DNA of 29,711 nt from CALHVR01 sp963528625 (lineage in GTDB: Bacteria; Fusobacteriota; Fusobacteriia; Fusobacteriales; Leptotrichiaceae), in assembly GCA_963528625.1 (NCBI GenBank), contig CAURVQ010000015.1, forward strand, positions 1-29,711, given 5' to 3'. Position numbers and translations under genes: made by a program. Every line of letters begins with the position of its first letter. Position 1 is the first letter of the stretch. The notes under the pieces were generated by a model, which had not been told where the DNA came from, did no database searches, and saw nothing but the letters and a program-made list of their open reading frames with translations. Shown one piece after another: positions 1 through 8,220 of the stretch.

Positions 1-13
1 TCCTTTCATATAT

Positions 14-42
14 ATTATACTAAAAAATAGAGAAAATGTAAG
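14..42 (-). promoter_or_regulatory. Probable sigma-70 promoter for a gene beyond the left edge
   Basis: On the minus strand CTTACA (37-42) and a perfect TATAAT (14-19) are separated by exactly 17 bases. A GAAAGGA ribosome-binding-like sequence follows at the very edge of the window, so a minus-strand gene probably begins just outside. The -35 overlaps the inner end of the inverted repeat at 41-99. Confidence 0.5.
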
Positions 43-99
43 AACATGTACCTCCAAACTGTTTTCATTTTTTCTGTCCAGTTTATTGGTACATGTTCT
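41..99. repeat. 12-bp perfect inverted repeat with nested 6-bp stem
   Basis: AGAACATGTACC (41-52) is the exact reverse complement of GGTACATGTTCT (88-99). Inside it AAACTG (56-61) pairs with CAGTTT (79-84), leaving a 17-base loop. The element sits between the end of cdd and a minus-strand promoter whose -35 it overlaps. There is no run of T directly after the stem on either strand, so it is not a standard intrinsic terminator. It could be a paired operator or a small palindromic mobile-element remnant; the sequence alone does not decide. Confidence 0.6.
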
Positions 100-123
100 A
101 AACTCTTATCCTTTAATTTTATT

Positions 124-540
124 TTATAAATCATTTGGACCAAACGAATAAGGTAATAAATCTTTTATATTCCAAATGTTATATTTTTCTTCTTTATTTG
201 TTAAAATTATAATGGTTTCTTCATCAGAAAATTCTGAAATTACTTGTCTACAAGCACCACAAGGACTAATTGGCTCTGGCGTTCCACCAGTAACAACGAG
301 TAATTTTATTTTTTTCATTCCTTGTGTTACAGCTGTTGGTATAACATTTCTTTCAGCACAAATTCCTAAACCATAAGAGGCATTTTCAACATTTACACCA
401 ACATGCTTATTATTATTTTCATCAATTAATAACGCCGCAACTGGAAATTTTGAATAAGGAACATATGCTTTTTCTAATACTGTATTCACTTCTTTTATAT
501 ATTTTTTTATCTCATCTTCTGTTAATATAATTTTTGCCAT
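124..540 (-). CDS. cdd: Cytidine deaminase (homotetrameric type)
   Basis: Hydrolytic deamination of cytidine and deoxycytidine to uridine and deoxyuridine in pyrimidine salvage, in the cytosol. The 138-residue length fits the short tetrameric class. The zinc site is complete: C61-A-E63 in 'GICAERN' and the pair C94/C97 in 'SPCGACRQV'; E63 is the expected proton shuttle. The substrate-loop signature 'PYSKFPVAA' (about 28-36) is present. GAGGTG lies about 7 bases before the ATG. It follows deoD on the same strand after a 73-base gap containing a hairpin, so the two nucleoside-salvage genes are probably at least partly co-transcribed. Nothing looks damaged. Confidence 0.96.
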   Translation of the reverse strand: MAKIILTEDEIKKYIKEVNTVLEKAYVPYSKFPVAALLIDENNNKHVGVNVENASYGLGICAERNVIPTAVTQGMKKIKLLVVTGGTPEPISPCGACRQVISEFSDEETIIILTNKEEKYNIWNIKDLLPYSFGPNDL

Positions 541-567
541 TTAATTCACCTCTTTGTAGAAATAAAT

Positions 568-587
568 ACTCTCTCGAATGAGAGAGT
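568..587 (-). terminator. Hairpin between deoD and cdd (weak or partial terminator)
   Basis: ACTCTCTC (568-575) and GAGAGAGT (580-587) form an 8-bp stem with a GAAT/ATTC tetraloop. On the minus strand it is followed by ATTTATTTC rather than a solid U-run, so it may only attenuate transcription into cdd or act as an mRNA-stabilising stem. Confidence 0.45.
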
Positions 588-613
588 TTAAATTATTTTG
601 TTAATTACAGTTT

Positions 614-1324
614 TTATAAATTTAAAGCACTTTCTAATGCTACTTCAATCATATCATTAAATGTAGTTTGTCTTTCTTCAGCTGAAGTAACTTCACCTGT
701 TACTAATGAATCACTTATTGTAAGTAAAGTTAATGCATTTACACCAAATTTAGCTGCAGTTGTATATAATTGAGCTGTTTCCATTTCAACACATAATACT
801 CCAAATTTAGCCCATTTTTTCCACGCTTTAGGATCATCTCCATAGAAAGTATCACTTGTCAATACATTTCCAGCTTTCATACTTAATCCTTTTTTAACTC
901 CTACTTCATATGCTTTTAAAAATAAATCTGCACTTGCTGTTGGAGCATAATCCGCACCATTAAATCTTAATTTATTTATAGCTGAATCAGTTGAAGCTGA
1001 CATTGCAATTACAACATCTCTTAATTTAATATTTTCTTTCATTGATCCCGCTGTTCCAATTCTAATTAAATTTTTTACTCCATATTCGTTAATTAATTCG
1101 TGAGTATAAATTCCAATTGAAGGCACTCCCATTCCTGTTCCTTGAACTGAAACTCTTTTCCCTTTGTAAGTTCCTGTAAATCCTAACATTCCTCTTACAT
1201 TGTTATATTGAACAACATCTTCTAAAAATGTTTCTGCTATATATTTTGCTCTCAACGGATCTCCCGGTAATAATATTGTTTCTGCGATATCTCCTTTATT
1301 TGCTCCTATATGCGGTGTCGCCAT
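614..1324 (-). CDS. deoD: Purine nucleoside phosphorylase, DeoD type
   Basis: Phosphorolysis of purine (deoxy)nucleosides to free base plus (deoxy)ribose-1-phosphate; a hexameric cytosolic salvage enzyme. The 236 residues match the family length. Visible features are H5 near the N-terminus, the phosphate loop 'LPGDPLRAK' (19-27), 'GTGMGVPS' (62-69), 'RIGTAGS' (88-94), 'VEMETAQLY' (179-187) and the catalytic D205 in 'TISDSLVTG', with R218 in 'AEERQTTFND' corresponding to the E. coli D204/R217 pair. A strong AGGAGG lies 8 bases before the ATG. TATACT about 40 bases upstream is a likely -10, but no good -35 is seen. It diverges from metF and is followed by cdd. Confidence 0.97.
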   Translation of the reverse strand: MATPHIGANKGDIAETILLPGDPLRAKYIAETFLEDVVQYNNVRGMLGFTGTYKGKRVSVQGTGMGVPSIGIYTHELINEYGVKNLIRIGTAGSMKENIKLRDVVIAMSASTDSAINKLRFNGADYAPTASADLFLKAYEVGVKKGLSMKAGNVLTSDTFYGDDPKAWKKWAKFGVLCVEMETAQLYTTAAKFGVNALTLLTISDSLVTGEVTSAEERQTTFNDMIEVALESALNL

Positions 1325-1427
1325 CTTTATTCCTCCTAAATATATTTCTTCTAATAATAGTATAACACATTTTTTTTGTTTTTCATAATTTTTTTAAACT
1401 TTTTATTATTAAAATATAAGTTAATTA

Positions 1428-1456
1428 TTTACCTTTTTTTCTTTTTGTTGTATAAT
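1428..1456 (+). promoter_or_regulatory. metF promoter
   Basis: TTTACC (1428-1433), a 17-base spacer and a perfect TATAAT (1451-1456), followed by AAAAGGAG about 9 bases before the metF ATG. The implied 5' leader is short (about 35 bases), leaving no room for a riboswitch. Confidence 0.6.
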
Positions 1457-1497
1457 ATTTGTAAAAACAACCGTTCTAAGAAAAGGAGTATAACATT

Positions 1498-2361
1498 ATG
1501 CAAATAAAAGAGTTATTTAATAAAAAAAATCCGGTTATATCATTTGAAGTTTTTCCACCAAATAAAAATTTTACAAAAGAAAAACTCGTTGAAGTAACAG
1601 GTGAATTAGCTGAATTAAATCCTGATTTTATAAGTGTAACTTATGGTGCTGGAGGTACAAATAGATCTGGTACTATTGAAATTGCCTCTCATATAAAAAA
1701 TAATTTAAATATTGAAGTTATGTCACATTTAACTTGCATAGGAAGTAAAAAACAAGATATATTAAATTATATTCAAGAAATTAAAAAGCATAACATAAAA
1801 AATGTTTTAGCCTTAAGAGGAGATATTCCTCAAGGAAGAGATGAGAGTATTTATAATGAAGGTGATTATAGATATGCATCTGATTTAATTAATGATATAA
1901 AAAATGAAAATATTACAATTGCTGCAGCTTTTTATCCAGAAACACATTTTGAAAATAATGATTTACAGGATCTTATTCATTTAAAAAATAAAGTTGATTT
2001 AGGAGTTGATTTTCTTATTTCACAAATTTTCTTTGATAATAATAAGTTTTTTAATTTTATGGAACAAGCTCAAAAACTTAATATTAATGTTCCGTTATCT
2101 GCAGGAATTATGCCTGTAACAAATGCAGCACAAATTAAAAGAATTACATCATTATGTAAAAGTTCAATTCCTAAAAAATTGGAAAAAATCTTAGATAAAT
2201 ATGGACATGACCCCGAATCAATGAAAAAAGCTGGATTTATTTATGCTACTGAGCAAATTATCGAGCTTTTAGCTAATGACATTCCTGCTATTCACTTATA
2301 CGCAATGAATAAACCTGAAGTTGCTAGAGCTATAATGAATAATATTGAATTTGTTAGATAA
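1498..2361 (+). CDS. metF: 5,10-methylenetetrahydrofolate reductase
   Basis: FAD-dependent reduction of methylene-THF to 5-methyl-THF, feeding methionine synthesis. The 287 residues form one TIM-barrel domain of usual length. Family signatures in order are 'SFEVFPPN' (about 15-22, with the conserved Glu), 'SVTYGAGG', 'HLTCIG', 'LALRGDIP', 'FYPETH', 'DFLISQIFFDN', 'PLSAGIMPV' and the C-terminal 'IHLYAMNKPEVA'. It is one of two plus-strand genes, with its own promoter and a bidirectional terminator after it, so it is a single-gene unit. Its product draws on the same folate pool as fhs further right, but the two are not co-transcribed. Confidence 0.95.
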   Translation: MQIKELFNKKNPVISFEVFPPNKNFTKEKLVEVTGELAELNPDFISVTYGAGGTNRSGTIEIASHIKNNLNIEVMSHLTCIGSKKQDILNYIQEIKKHNIKNVLALRGDIPQGRDESIYNEGDYRYASDLINDIKNENITIAAAFYPETHFENNDLQDLIHLKNKVDLGVDFLISQIFFDNNKFFNFMEQAQKLNINVPLSAGIMPVTNAAQIKRITSLCKSSIPKKLEKILDKYGHDPESMKKAGFIYATEQIIELLANDIPAIHLYAMNKPEVARAIMNNIEFVR

Positions 2362-2365
2362 TAAA

Positions 2366-2400
2366 AATACTCTTTGGATTCCCAGAGAGTATTTTTTATT
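2366..2400. terminator. Bidirectional intrinsic terminator between metF and typA
   Basis: AATACTCT (2366-2373) pairs with AGAGTATT (2386-2393), continuing through a wobble pair to TGG/CCA around an ATTC loop. T-runs follow on both strands. The converging metF (+) and typA (-) ends share it. Confidence 0.85.
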
Positions 2401-2426
2401 TCATATTATTTAATTATCATTAAAAA

Positions 2427-4241
2427 TTAGACATTTCTATTTTTTTCAAATTTCTTTCTATCATTTTCATTTAAGTATTTTTTTCTAAGTCTTATATGAT
2501 TTGGAGTGATTTCTACTAACTCATCGTTTTCAATGTATTCAAGAGCTAATTCTAATGTAAATACTTTTGGTGGTGCTAATTTTACAGCATCATCACTTCC
2601 CGCTGCTCTCATATTTGTTAATTTTTTACCTTTACATACATTTACAACTAAATCATTTTCTCTTGAATGTTCTCCAACTATCATTCCTTCATATACTTCT
2701 ACTCCCGGGTCAATAAATAAAATTCCTCTCGGTTGTAAATTATTTAATGAGTATCCTAAACTAGTTCCAGGCTCCATAGCAATTAACACTCCTCTTCTTC
2801 TTCCTGTAACTTCTCCTTTAAAAGGTTCGTACTCAAAGAATGAATGATTTAAAATTCCGGTTCCTCTAGTTTCTGTTAAAAATTCATTTCTAAATCCTAT
2901 CAATCCTCTTGATGGAACTTTAAATTCAAGTCTTGTGTAACCGTCACTTCCTTGAACCATATTTAACATTTCTCCTTTTCGTAACCCTATTTTTTCAATT
3001 ACTACTCCTACAAATTCGTCAGCAACATCAATTATAGCTAATTCTATTGGCTCCATCTTCACACCATTTTCTTCTTTATAAATTACTTCTGGTTTTGAAA
3101 CAGCCACTTCATATCCTTCTCTTCTCATGTTTTCTAATAAAATTGATAATTGAAGCTCTCCTCTACCTTTTACAATGAATGCATCTGGTGAGTCAGTCAT
3201 TTCAAGTCTCATACTTACATTATGTTGCACTTCTTTCGTTAATCTTTCTAAAATATTTCTTGAAGTTACAAATTTTCCATCTTTTCCTGCAAACGGAGAG
3301 TCATTTACTAAGAAAGTCATTGCAAGTGTTGGCTCATCAATGTCAATCAATGGAAGCGGTCTTGGATTTGCTTTATCTGCAACAGTTTCTCCTATATCAA
3401 TTTTTTCTATCCCAGCTATTGTAACAATATCTCCAGCTACTGCTTCTTCCATTTCTATTTTTTTAAGTCCATTATAACCGTAAATTCTTGTAACTTTCCC
3501 ATTTACCATTTCTCCGTCTCTTTTTATTAAAGTTATTTCTCCATTTTTTACAATTTTACCATTATAAATTCTACCTGTCCCTAATTTACCAACATATTCA
3601 TCGTATTCTGTATTAGTTACTAACATTTGAAACGGCTCATTTTCATCTCCCTCTGGATCATCAACATGATTTAAAATAAGATCATATAATGGTTTCATAT
3701 TTTTATTTTCATCTTCTAATTCCATTTTAGCAAATCCATTTTTTGCTGATGCGTATACAACTGGAAAATCTAATTGTGCATCGTTTGCTCCTAATTCTAC
3801 AAATAAATCAAATACAGAATCTACAACTCCATCAGGGTCAGAATTAGGTCTATCAATTTTATTTACAACAACTATCGGTCTTAAGCCATGTTCTAAAGCT
3901 TGTTTTAATACATATTTTGTTTGTGGCATTACACCTTCAAAGGCATCAACTAATAATAATACTGAATCAACCATTTTTAGGATTCTTTGGACTTCCCCAC
4001 CAAAATCAGCATGTCCCGGTGTGTCAACTATATTTATTTTATATCCATCATAATTTATTGAAGCATTTTTTGAGAAAATTGTAATTCCTCTTTCTTTCTC
4101 CAAATCATTACTATCCATTACTCTTTCATCAACTTTTTCGTGTTCTCCAAAAGTTCCCGATTGTTTTAATAATGCGTCGACTAATGTTGTTTTACCATGA
4201 TCAACATGTGCTATTATAGCTATATTTTTTATTTTACTCAT
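2427..4241 (-). CDS. typA: Ribosome-associated translational GTPase TypA/BipA
   Basis: EF-G-like GTPase that binds the 70S ribosome and supports ribosome assembly and stress adaptation. The 604 residues match the family. G-domain motifs: G1 'AHVDHGKTT' (11-19), G2 'ERGITI' (50-55), G3 'DTPGHADFGGEVQR' (73-86), G4 'NKIDRPN' (127-133), G5 'YASAKNG'. Domain V ('RGRGELQLSILLENMRREG'-like) and the BipA-specific C-terminal part are intact. An in-frame TAA lies immediately before this ATG, so the start is fixed, yet no Shine-Dalgarno lies at normal distance; TAAGGAGG is about 40 bases upstream (see the leader entry). It is a single-gene unit sharing a terminator with metF. Confidence 0.97.
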   Translation of the reverse strand: MSKIKNIAIIAHVDHGKTTLVDALLKQSGTFGEHEKVDERVMDSNDLEKERGITIFSKNASINYDGYKINIVDTPGHADFGGEVQRILKMVDSVLLLVDAFEGVMPQTKYVLKQALEHGLRPIVVVNKIDRPNSDPDGVVDSVFDLFVELGANDAQLDFPVVYASAKNGFAKMELEDENKNMKPLYDLILNHVDDPEGDENEPFQMLVTNTEYDEYVGKLGTGRIYNGKIVKNGEITLIKRDGEMVNGKVTRIYGYNGLKKIEMEEAVAGDIVTIAGIEKIDIGETVADKANPRPLPLIDIDEPTLAMTFLVNDSPFAGKDGKFVTSRNILERLTKEVQHNVSMRLEMTDSPDAFIVKGRGELQLSILLENMRREGYEVAVSKPEVIYKEENGVKMEPIELAIIDVADEFVGVVIEKIGLRKGEMLNMVQGSDGYTRLEFKVPSRGLIGFRNEFLTETRGTGILNHSFFEYEPFKGEVTGRRRGVLIAMEPGTSLGYSLNNLQPRGILFIDPGVEVYEGMIVGEHSRENDLVVNVCKGKKLTNMRAAGSDDAVKLAPPKVFTLELALEYIENDELVEITPNHIRLRKKYLNENDRKKFEKNRNV

Positions 4242-4290
4242 TTATTTTATATTTAAACATTTTATTTAATACTTAAATATTTCCTCCTTA
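4234..4290 (-). promoter_or_regulatory. typA translation leader: distant Shine-Dalgarno, hairpin, overlapping 8-codon ORF
   Basis: On the minus strand GGAGG (4283-4287) lies 41 bases before the typA ATG (4239-4241). Between them ATATTTAA (4273-4280) and TTAAATAT (4249-4256) can form an 8-bp stem with a 16-base loop. Folding leaves only 2+7 unpaired bases between the Shine-Dalgarno and the ATG, a normal spacing. The loop carries an ATG (4258-4260) opening an 8-codon ORF (MFKYKINE, 4234-4260) whose TAA overlaps the typA start in the string ATGAGTAA. The stem is all A-T, so its stability is uncertain. The purM leader has the same layout. Confidence 0.5.
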
Positions 4291-4448
4291 AATTTTTATT
4301 ACTCGTTATTATATCATATTTTTAAAAAATTTTCTAAAATTTTTTGATTCTTAATTTTAATACTTGCTTTTTTTTTAAAGATAATATACTATTTATATAT
4401 ATATATTGAAAAATTGGAAAATATTATTTTTTATAAAAAGGAGGGAAT

Positions 4449-4868
4449 ATGAATAAGAAAATAATATATGAATTTAAAAATTTTATTGCTAAAGGAAATG
4501 TAATGGATTTAGCAGTTGGTGTAATTATTGGAGGTGCTTTTGGGAAAATAGTTAGTTCATTAGTTAATGATATGATTATGCCTATAATTGGATTAATTTT
4601 AGGAGGAATTGATTTTTCAAATTTAAAATTTGTGATTAAGGAGGCTACAGAAAAAACTCCGGAAGCTTCTATCAAATATGGATTATTTATTCAAAATGTT
4701 GTAGATTTTCTAATTATTGCATTTGTTATTTTTGTTATGGTTAAAGGAATAAACACTATAAGAAAAATCAAGGATAATGAAAATTTAGAAGAGTCTTCTG
4801 AACCAACACCTACTAAAGAAGAAATTTTATTAACTGAGATTAGAGATATATTAAAAAATAAAAATTAA
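4449..4868 (+). CDS. mscL: Large-conductance mechanosensitive channel
   Basis: Pentameric inner-membrane channel that opens under membrane tension to release solutes on hypo-osmotic shock. The 139 residues match the family. It has the N-terminal amphipathic helix with 'FKNFIAKGNVMDLAVGVIIGGAFG' character (about 9-32; described, pore-lining TM1), a periplasmic loop ('LKFVIKEATEKTPEA', about 59-73), TM2 (about 80-100) and a charged C-terminal helix ending in a lysine-rich tail. A strong AAAGGAGGG precedes the ATG. Upstream sequence is very AT-rich and no clean promoter can be chosen. A terminator follows directly, so it is monocistronic. Confidence 0.96.
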   Translation: MNKKIIYEFKNFIAKGNVMDLAVGVIIGGAFGKIVSSLVNDMIMPIIGLILGGIDFSNLKFVIKEATEKTPEASIKYGLFIQNVVDFLIIAFVIFVMVKGINTIRKIKDNENLEESSEPTPTKEEILLTEIRDILKNKN

Positions 4869-4881
4869 TAAAATAAAAAAG

Positions 4882-4906
4882 AGAGTAATTTATTACTCTA
4901 TTTTCA
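4882..4906. terminator. Intrinsic terminator after mscL
   Basis: AGAGTAAT (4882-4889) and ATTACTCT (4892-4899) form an 8-bp stem; ATTTTCATTT follows on the plus strand and a TTTTTT run on the minus strand. It ends mscL and could also stop readthrough from the fhs side. Confidence 0.75.
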
Positions 4907-5020
4907 TTTAATCTTAATTTTTTAATCAAATAATGAATTTAATGCTTGATTTTTATCTTCTAATTTATCTATTAAATTAATTACAGAAAATATTAAAAAA
5001 TCTATTAATTCTTTATTTTC

Positions 5021-5073
5021 ATAAAAAAATACACCACAAATTTTAAGATTCTTTACTTAAAATTTTGGTGTAT
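5021..5073 (-). terminator. Strong intrinsic terminator after fhs
   Basis: ATACACC (5029-5035) pairs with GGTGTAT (5067-5073) and AAATTTTAAG (5038-5047) with CTTAAAATTT (5056-5065), giving a 17-bp interrupted stem with an 8-base loop. On the minus strand seven T residues follow (5022-5028). It closes the fhs unit. Confidence 0.88.
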
Positions 5074-5106
5074 CCTTTAATTTATATTAAAATTAATAAT
5101 ACATTT

Positions 5107-6777
5107 TTAAAACAACCCCGAAATAACTCCATTTTCATCAATATCAATCAATTCTGCTGATGGTTTTTTAGGAAGTCCCGGCATATCAATTATATCTCCA
5201 GCCATTGCCACTAAAAATCCTGCCCCTGCCGATAATCTAATTTCATTTATTGTTATTTCAAAGTTTTCTGGTCTTCCTAGCAAATTTGGATTATCTGATA
5301 ATGATTTTTGTGTTTTTGATACACAAATTGGTAATTTATCATAATTAAATTCTGTATATTTTTTTATATCATTCAATGCTTTAGTTGTAAATTTCACTCC
5401 ATTTGCACCGTAAATTTCTTTTGCAATTACTTCTATCTTTTCTTGGACTGATAGGTCTAATTTATACAAAGGTTTATATTTTTTAGTAGCTTTTTCATTT
5501 TTCACTACAGCTTCAATTACTTTTTCTACTAATTCTTTTCCACCTTCTCCACCTTTTTCCCAAATCTCACATAAAGCCACTTCAGCTCCTAATTCATTAC
5601 AAAATTCTCTAATAGCTTTAATTTCTGCCTCTGTATCTGTAATAAATTTATTAATCGCAACAACAACCGGAATATTATATTTTTTCATATTTTCAATATG
5701 TTTTTCTAAATTTATAAGTCCTTTTTTCAAGCTTTCTACATTTTCAACTGTTAGCTCTTTATCTCCACCATGATGTTTTAAAGCTCTAACTGTTGCAACA
5801 ATAATAATTACATTCGGATTAAGAGCCCCTTTTCTAGCTTTAATATCTAAAAATTTCTCTGCTCCTAAATCTGCAGCAAATCCAGCTTCTGTAACTACAT
5901 AGTCAGACAATTTTAATGCCATTTTTGTAGCTAATATTGAATTACATCCGTGTGCAATATTAGCAAAAGGACCTCCGTGAATAAATACTGGTGTATTTTC
6001 TAAAGTTTGAACTAAATTAGGCTTTATAGCTTCTTTTAATAAAGCTGTAACTGCCCCTTCAATACTCAAGTCTTTAACTTTTAACATTTTACCACTTCTA
6101 TTATATCCAAATACTATTTCTCCTATTTTTTCTTTTAAATCAGAAATTGAAGTTGCAAGACAGAAAATTGCCATTATTTCAGATGCAACTGTTATTTGGA
6201 ATGATGATTGTCTTGGAATACCGTTTAATCTTCCTCCCATTCCAATTACAATATCTCTCAAAGCTCTATCATTCATGTCAACTACTCGTTTCCAAGTAAT
6301 ATTATTAACATCAATATCTAATAAATTTCCATGATTCAAATGATTATCTATACAAGCTGAAATTAAATTATGTGCAGCTGAAATAGCGTGTAAATCTCCC
6401 GTAAAATGTAAGTTAATATCTTCCATAGGCACAACTTGTGACATTCCTCCACCTGTAGCACCACCTTTTATACCAAATACTGGTCCTAAAGAAGGTTCTC
6501 GTAAAGCTGCTATTGAGTTATAGCCAAATTTATTTAACGCTTGTGTCAATCCAACTGTAACCGTTGATTTTCCTTCCCCTGGAGGTGTAGGTGTTATTGC
6601 TGTAACTAATATTAATTTCCCATCTTTTTTATTTTCATTTTTTTTCAAAACATTTAGATTAACTTTTGCTTTATATTTTCCATATTGATCATAGTCATCT
6701 TCTGTTAATCCAATTTTTTCAGCAATTACACTTATCTTTTCTAACTTCGCTCTTTGAGCTATTTCAATATCTGTCAT
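5107..6777 (-). CDS. fhs: Formate-tetrahydrofolate ligase
   Basis: ATP-dependent formylation of tetrahydrofolate to 10-formyl-THF, the donor for PurN and PurH. The 556 residues match the family. The ATP-binding loop 'TPTPPGEGKST' (62-72) is intact, followed by 'REPSLGPVFGIKGGATGGG', 'LHFTGDLHAI' and the C-terminal 'GAGFLVAMAGDIIDMPGLP'. CGGAGG lies 7 bases before the ATG. A TATAAT about 45 bases upstream is a plausible -10, so it may be transcribed separately from purD (94-base gap), but no terminator separates them and readthrough from the purine operon is also likely. Placement beside nine purine genes fits its role as formyl-folate supplier. Confidence 0.97.
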   Translation of the reverse strand: MTDIEIAQRAKLEKISVIAEKIGLTEDDYDQYGKYKAKVNLNVLKKNENKKDGKLILVTAITPTPPGEGKSTVTVGLTQALNKFGYNSIAALREPSLGPVFGIKGGATGGGMSQVVPMEDINLHFTGDLHAISAAHNLISACIDNHLNHGNLLDIDVNNITWKRVVDMNDRALRDIVIGMGGRLNGIPRQSSFQITVASEIMAIFCLATSISDLKEKIGEIVFGYNRSGKMLKVKDLSIEGAVTALLKEAIKPNLVQTLENTPVFIHGGPFANIAHGCNSILATKMALKLSDYVVTEAGFAADLGAEKFLDIKARKGALNPNVIIIVATVRALKHHGGDKELTVENVESLKKGLINLEKHIENMKKYNIPVVVAINKFITDTEAEIKAIREFCNELGAEVALCEIWEKGGEGGKELVEKVIEAVVKNEKATKKYKPLYKLDLSVQEKIEVIAKEIYGANGVKFTTKALNDIKKYTEFNYDKLPICVSKTQKSLSDNPNLLGRPENFEITINEIRLSAGAGFLVAMAGDIIDMPGLPKKPSAELIDIDENGVISGLF

Positions 6778-6871
6778 TAATATTCCTCCGTTAAAAGTTA
6801 TTTTATATGTATAATTATACTTTATTTTTAATATTTTTTGTAGTATTTAATTTATTTTATAATTTATATTT

Positions 6872-8146
6872 TTATTTATACTTAATCTCTCCAATATCTT
6901 TTCTAAAATATTTTCCATTAAAATTGATTTTATTTAGTAAATTATAAGCTTTTTCTCTAGCTTCATTAGGTGTAGTTCCAATTCCAACAGTATTCAATAC
7001 CCTTCCACCATTTGTTAAAAATTGATTATTTTCATATTTTGCTCCTGCAATAAATAAAAGCTCATTATTATTTTCATCAAAATTATCTAATCCTGTTATA
7101 ATATCACCTTTTTTATAATTTTCAGGGTATCCTTCTGCAACTCCAACAACACAACAAGAATGTAATTCTTTCCATCTTACATTTACTTCCGATAATTTTT
7201 TATCAAAAGAACTTTCTATCAATTCTAATAAATCATTTTCAAGTAAAGGCAATACAGCTTGAGTTTCTGGATCTCCAAGTCTCATATTATATTCAAGTAA
7301 ATATACGCCTTTTTCTGTTATCATAATTCCAAAAAAAATAACTCCTTCAAAATCCATTCCTTCAGCTTGAATACCCTTTAATGTTGGGTTCATTATATTT
7401 TCTTTAAATTCTTCTAAAATTTTATCAGTAACATAAGGATTAGGAGATATTACACCCATTCCACCTGTATTTAAGCCAGTTTCATTTTCACCTATTTTTT
7501 TATGGTCTTTAGCTGAAAGCAATGGAACAATAACTTTACTATCTGTAAATGAAAGGATTGATGCTTCTACACCATTTAAAAATTCCTCAATAACTACTTG
7601 ATTTCCTGCTTCTCCAAATTTATCATTTACCATTATGTCTTCAACTGCTTTTACAGCTTCTTTTAAATTTTGTGCTATAATTACACCTTTTCCAGCTGCA
7701 AGTCCACTAGCTTTTATTACAACTGGAAATTCTTTATATTCTTTTAAGAACTTAATTGCGTTTTCTACATTATCAAATATTTCATAAATTGCCGTTTTTA
7801 TACCGTATTTTTTCATAAAATTTTTTGAATAAGCTTTACTTCCTTCAAGAATTGCTGCTTTTTTATTAGGTCCAAATATTTTTAATCTATTTTTTTTAAA
7901 TTCGTCAACAATTCCTTTCACTAAAAGTTCTTCACTTCCCACAAAAGTCAAATCAATTTCATTTTCTTTCGCAAATCTTACATAAGCGTTTATATCATTT
8001 TTTAAAGTTACATTTTCTGTATTTTCTAATATCTCTGAACCAGCATTACCTGGTGCTATATATATTTTTTTTATTTTATCATTTTTTAATAATTTCCAAG
8101 CGATTGCATGTTCTCTTCCGCCAGCTCCTACTATTAAGATTTTCAT
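6872..8146 (-). CDS. purD: Phosphoribosylamine-glycine ligase (GAR synthetase)
   Basis: Second step of purine synthesis: ATP-dependent joining of glycine to phosphoribosylamine. I choose the ATG at 8144-8146 (424 residues) because AAAGGAG lies 6 bases upstream and the protein then opens with the family's 'MKILIVGAGGREHA'; an upstream in-frame ATG at 8176 adds ten unlikely residues and lies inside a hairpin. ATP-grasp signatures are 'KASGLAAGKGV' (about 144-154), 'GVEASIL' and 'LLEYNMRLGDPETQ' (about 285-298). It is the last pur gene of the cluster, separated from the others by an unrelated secreted-protein gene and a terminator-like hairpin, so its expression may be lower or uncoupled. Confidence 0.96.
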   Translation of the reverse strand: MKILIVGAGGREHAIAWKLLKNDKIKKIYIAPGNAGSEILENTENVTLKNDINAYVRFAKENEIDLTFVGSEELLVKGIVDEFKKNRLKIFGPNKKAAILEGSKAYSKNFMKKYGIKTAIYEIFDNVENAIKFLKEYKEFPVVIKASGLAAGKGVIIAQNLKEAVKAVEDIMVNDKFGEAGNQVVIEEFLNGVEASILSFTDSKVIVPLLSAKDHKKIGENETGLNTGGMGVISPNPYVTDKILEEFKENIMNPTLKGIQAEGMDFEGVIFFGIMITEKGVYLLEYNMRLGDPETQAVLPLLENDLLELIESSFDKKLSEVNVRWKELHSCCVVGVAEGYPENYKKGDIITGLDNFDENNNELLFIAGAKYENNQFLTNGGRVLNTVGIGTTPNEAREKAYNLLNKINFNGKYFRKDIGEIKYK

Positions 8147-8168
8147 TTTAACTCCTTTATATAAAAGA

Positions 8169-8211
8169 AAAGGCATGCAAAAAATTTAATAATCTTTTTT
8201 ATTATGCCTTT
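8169..8211 (-). terminator. Terminator-like hairpin between the secreted-protein gene and purD
   Basis: AAAGGCAT (8169-8176) pairs with ATGCCTTT (8204-8211), with additional A/T pairing inside the 27-base loop. On the minus strand TTCTTTTATA follows, an imperfect U-tract. It probably attenuates transcription into purD rather than stopping it fully. Confidence 0.5.
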
Positions 8212-8220
8212 ATTAGTTGG

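Noticed and set aside
4922..5028. Open minus-strand frame of about 34 codons ending 'NQALNSLFD' downstream of fhs
   Set aside because: No start codon or ribosome-binding site; it begins inside the stem and U-tract of the fhs terminator, so translation is unlikely. It may be an old gene tail.
8147..8176. Ten extra N-terminal codons for PurD
   Set aside because: The ATG at 8176 lacks a ribosome-binding site and lies in a hairpin; AAAGGAG and the conserved N-terminus point to 8146.
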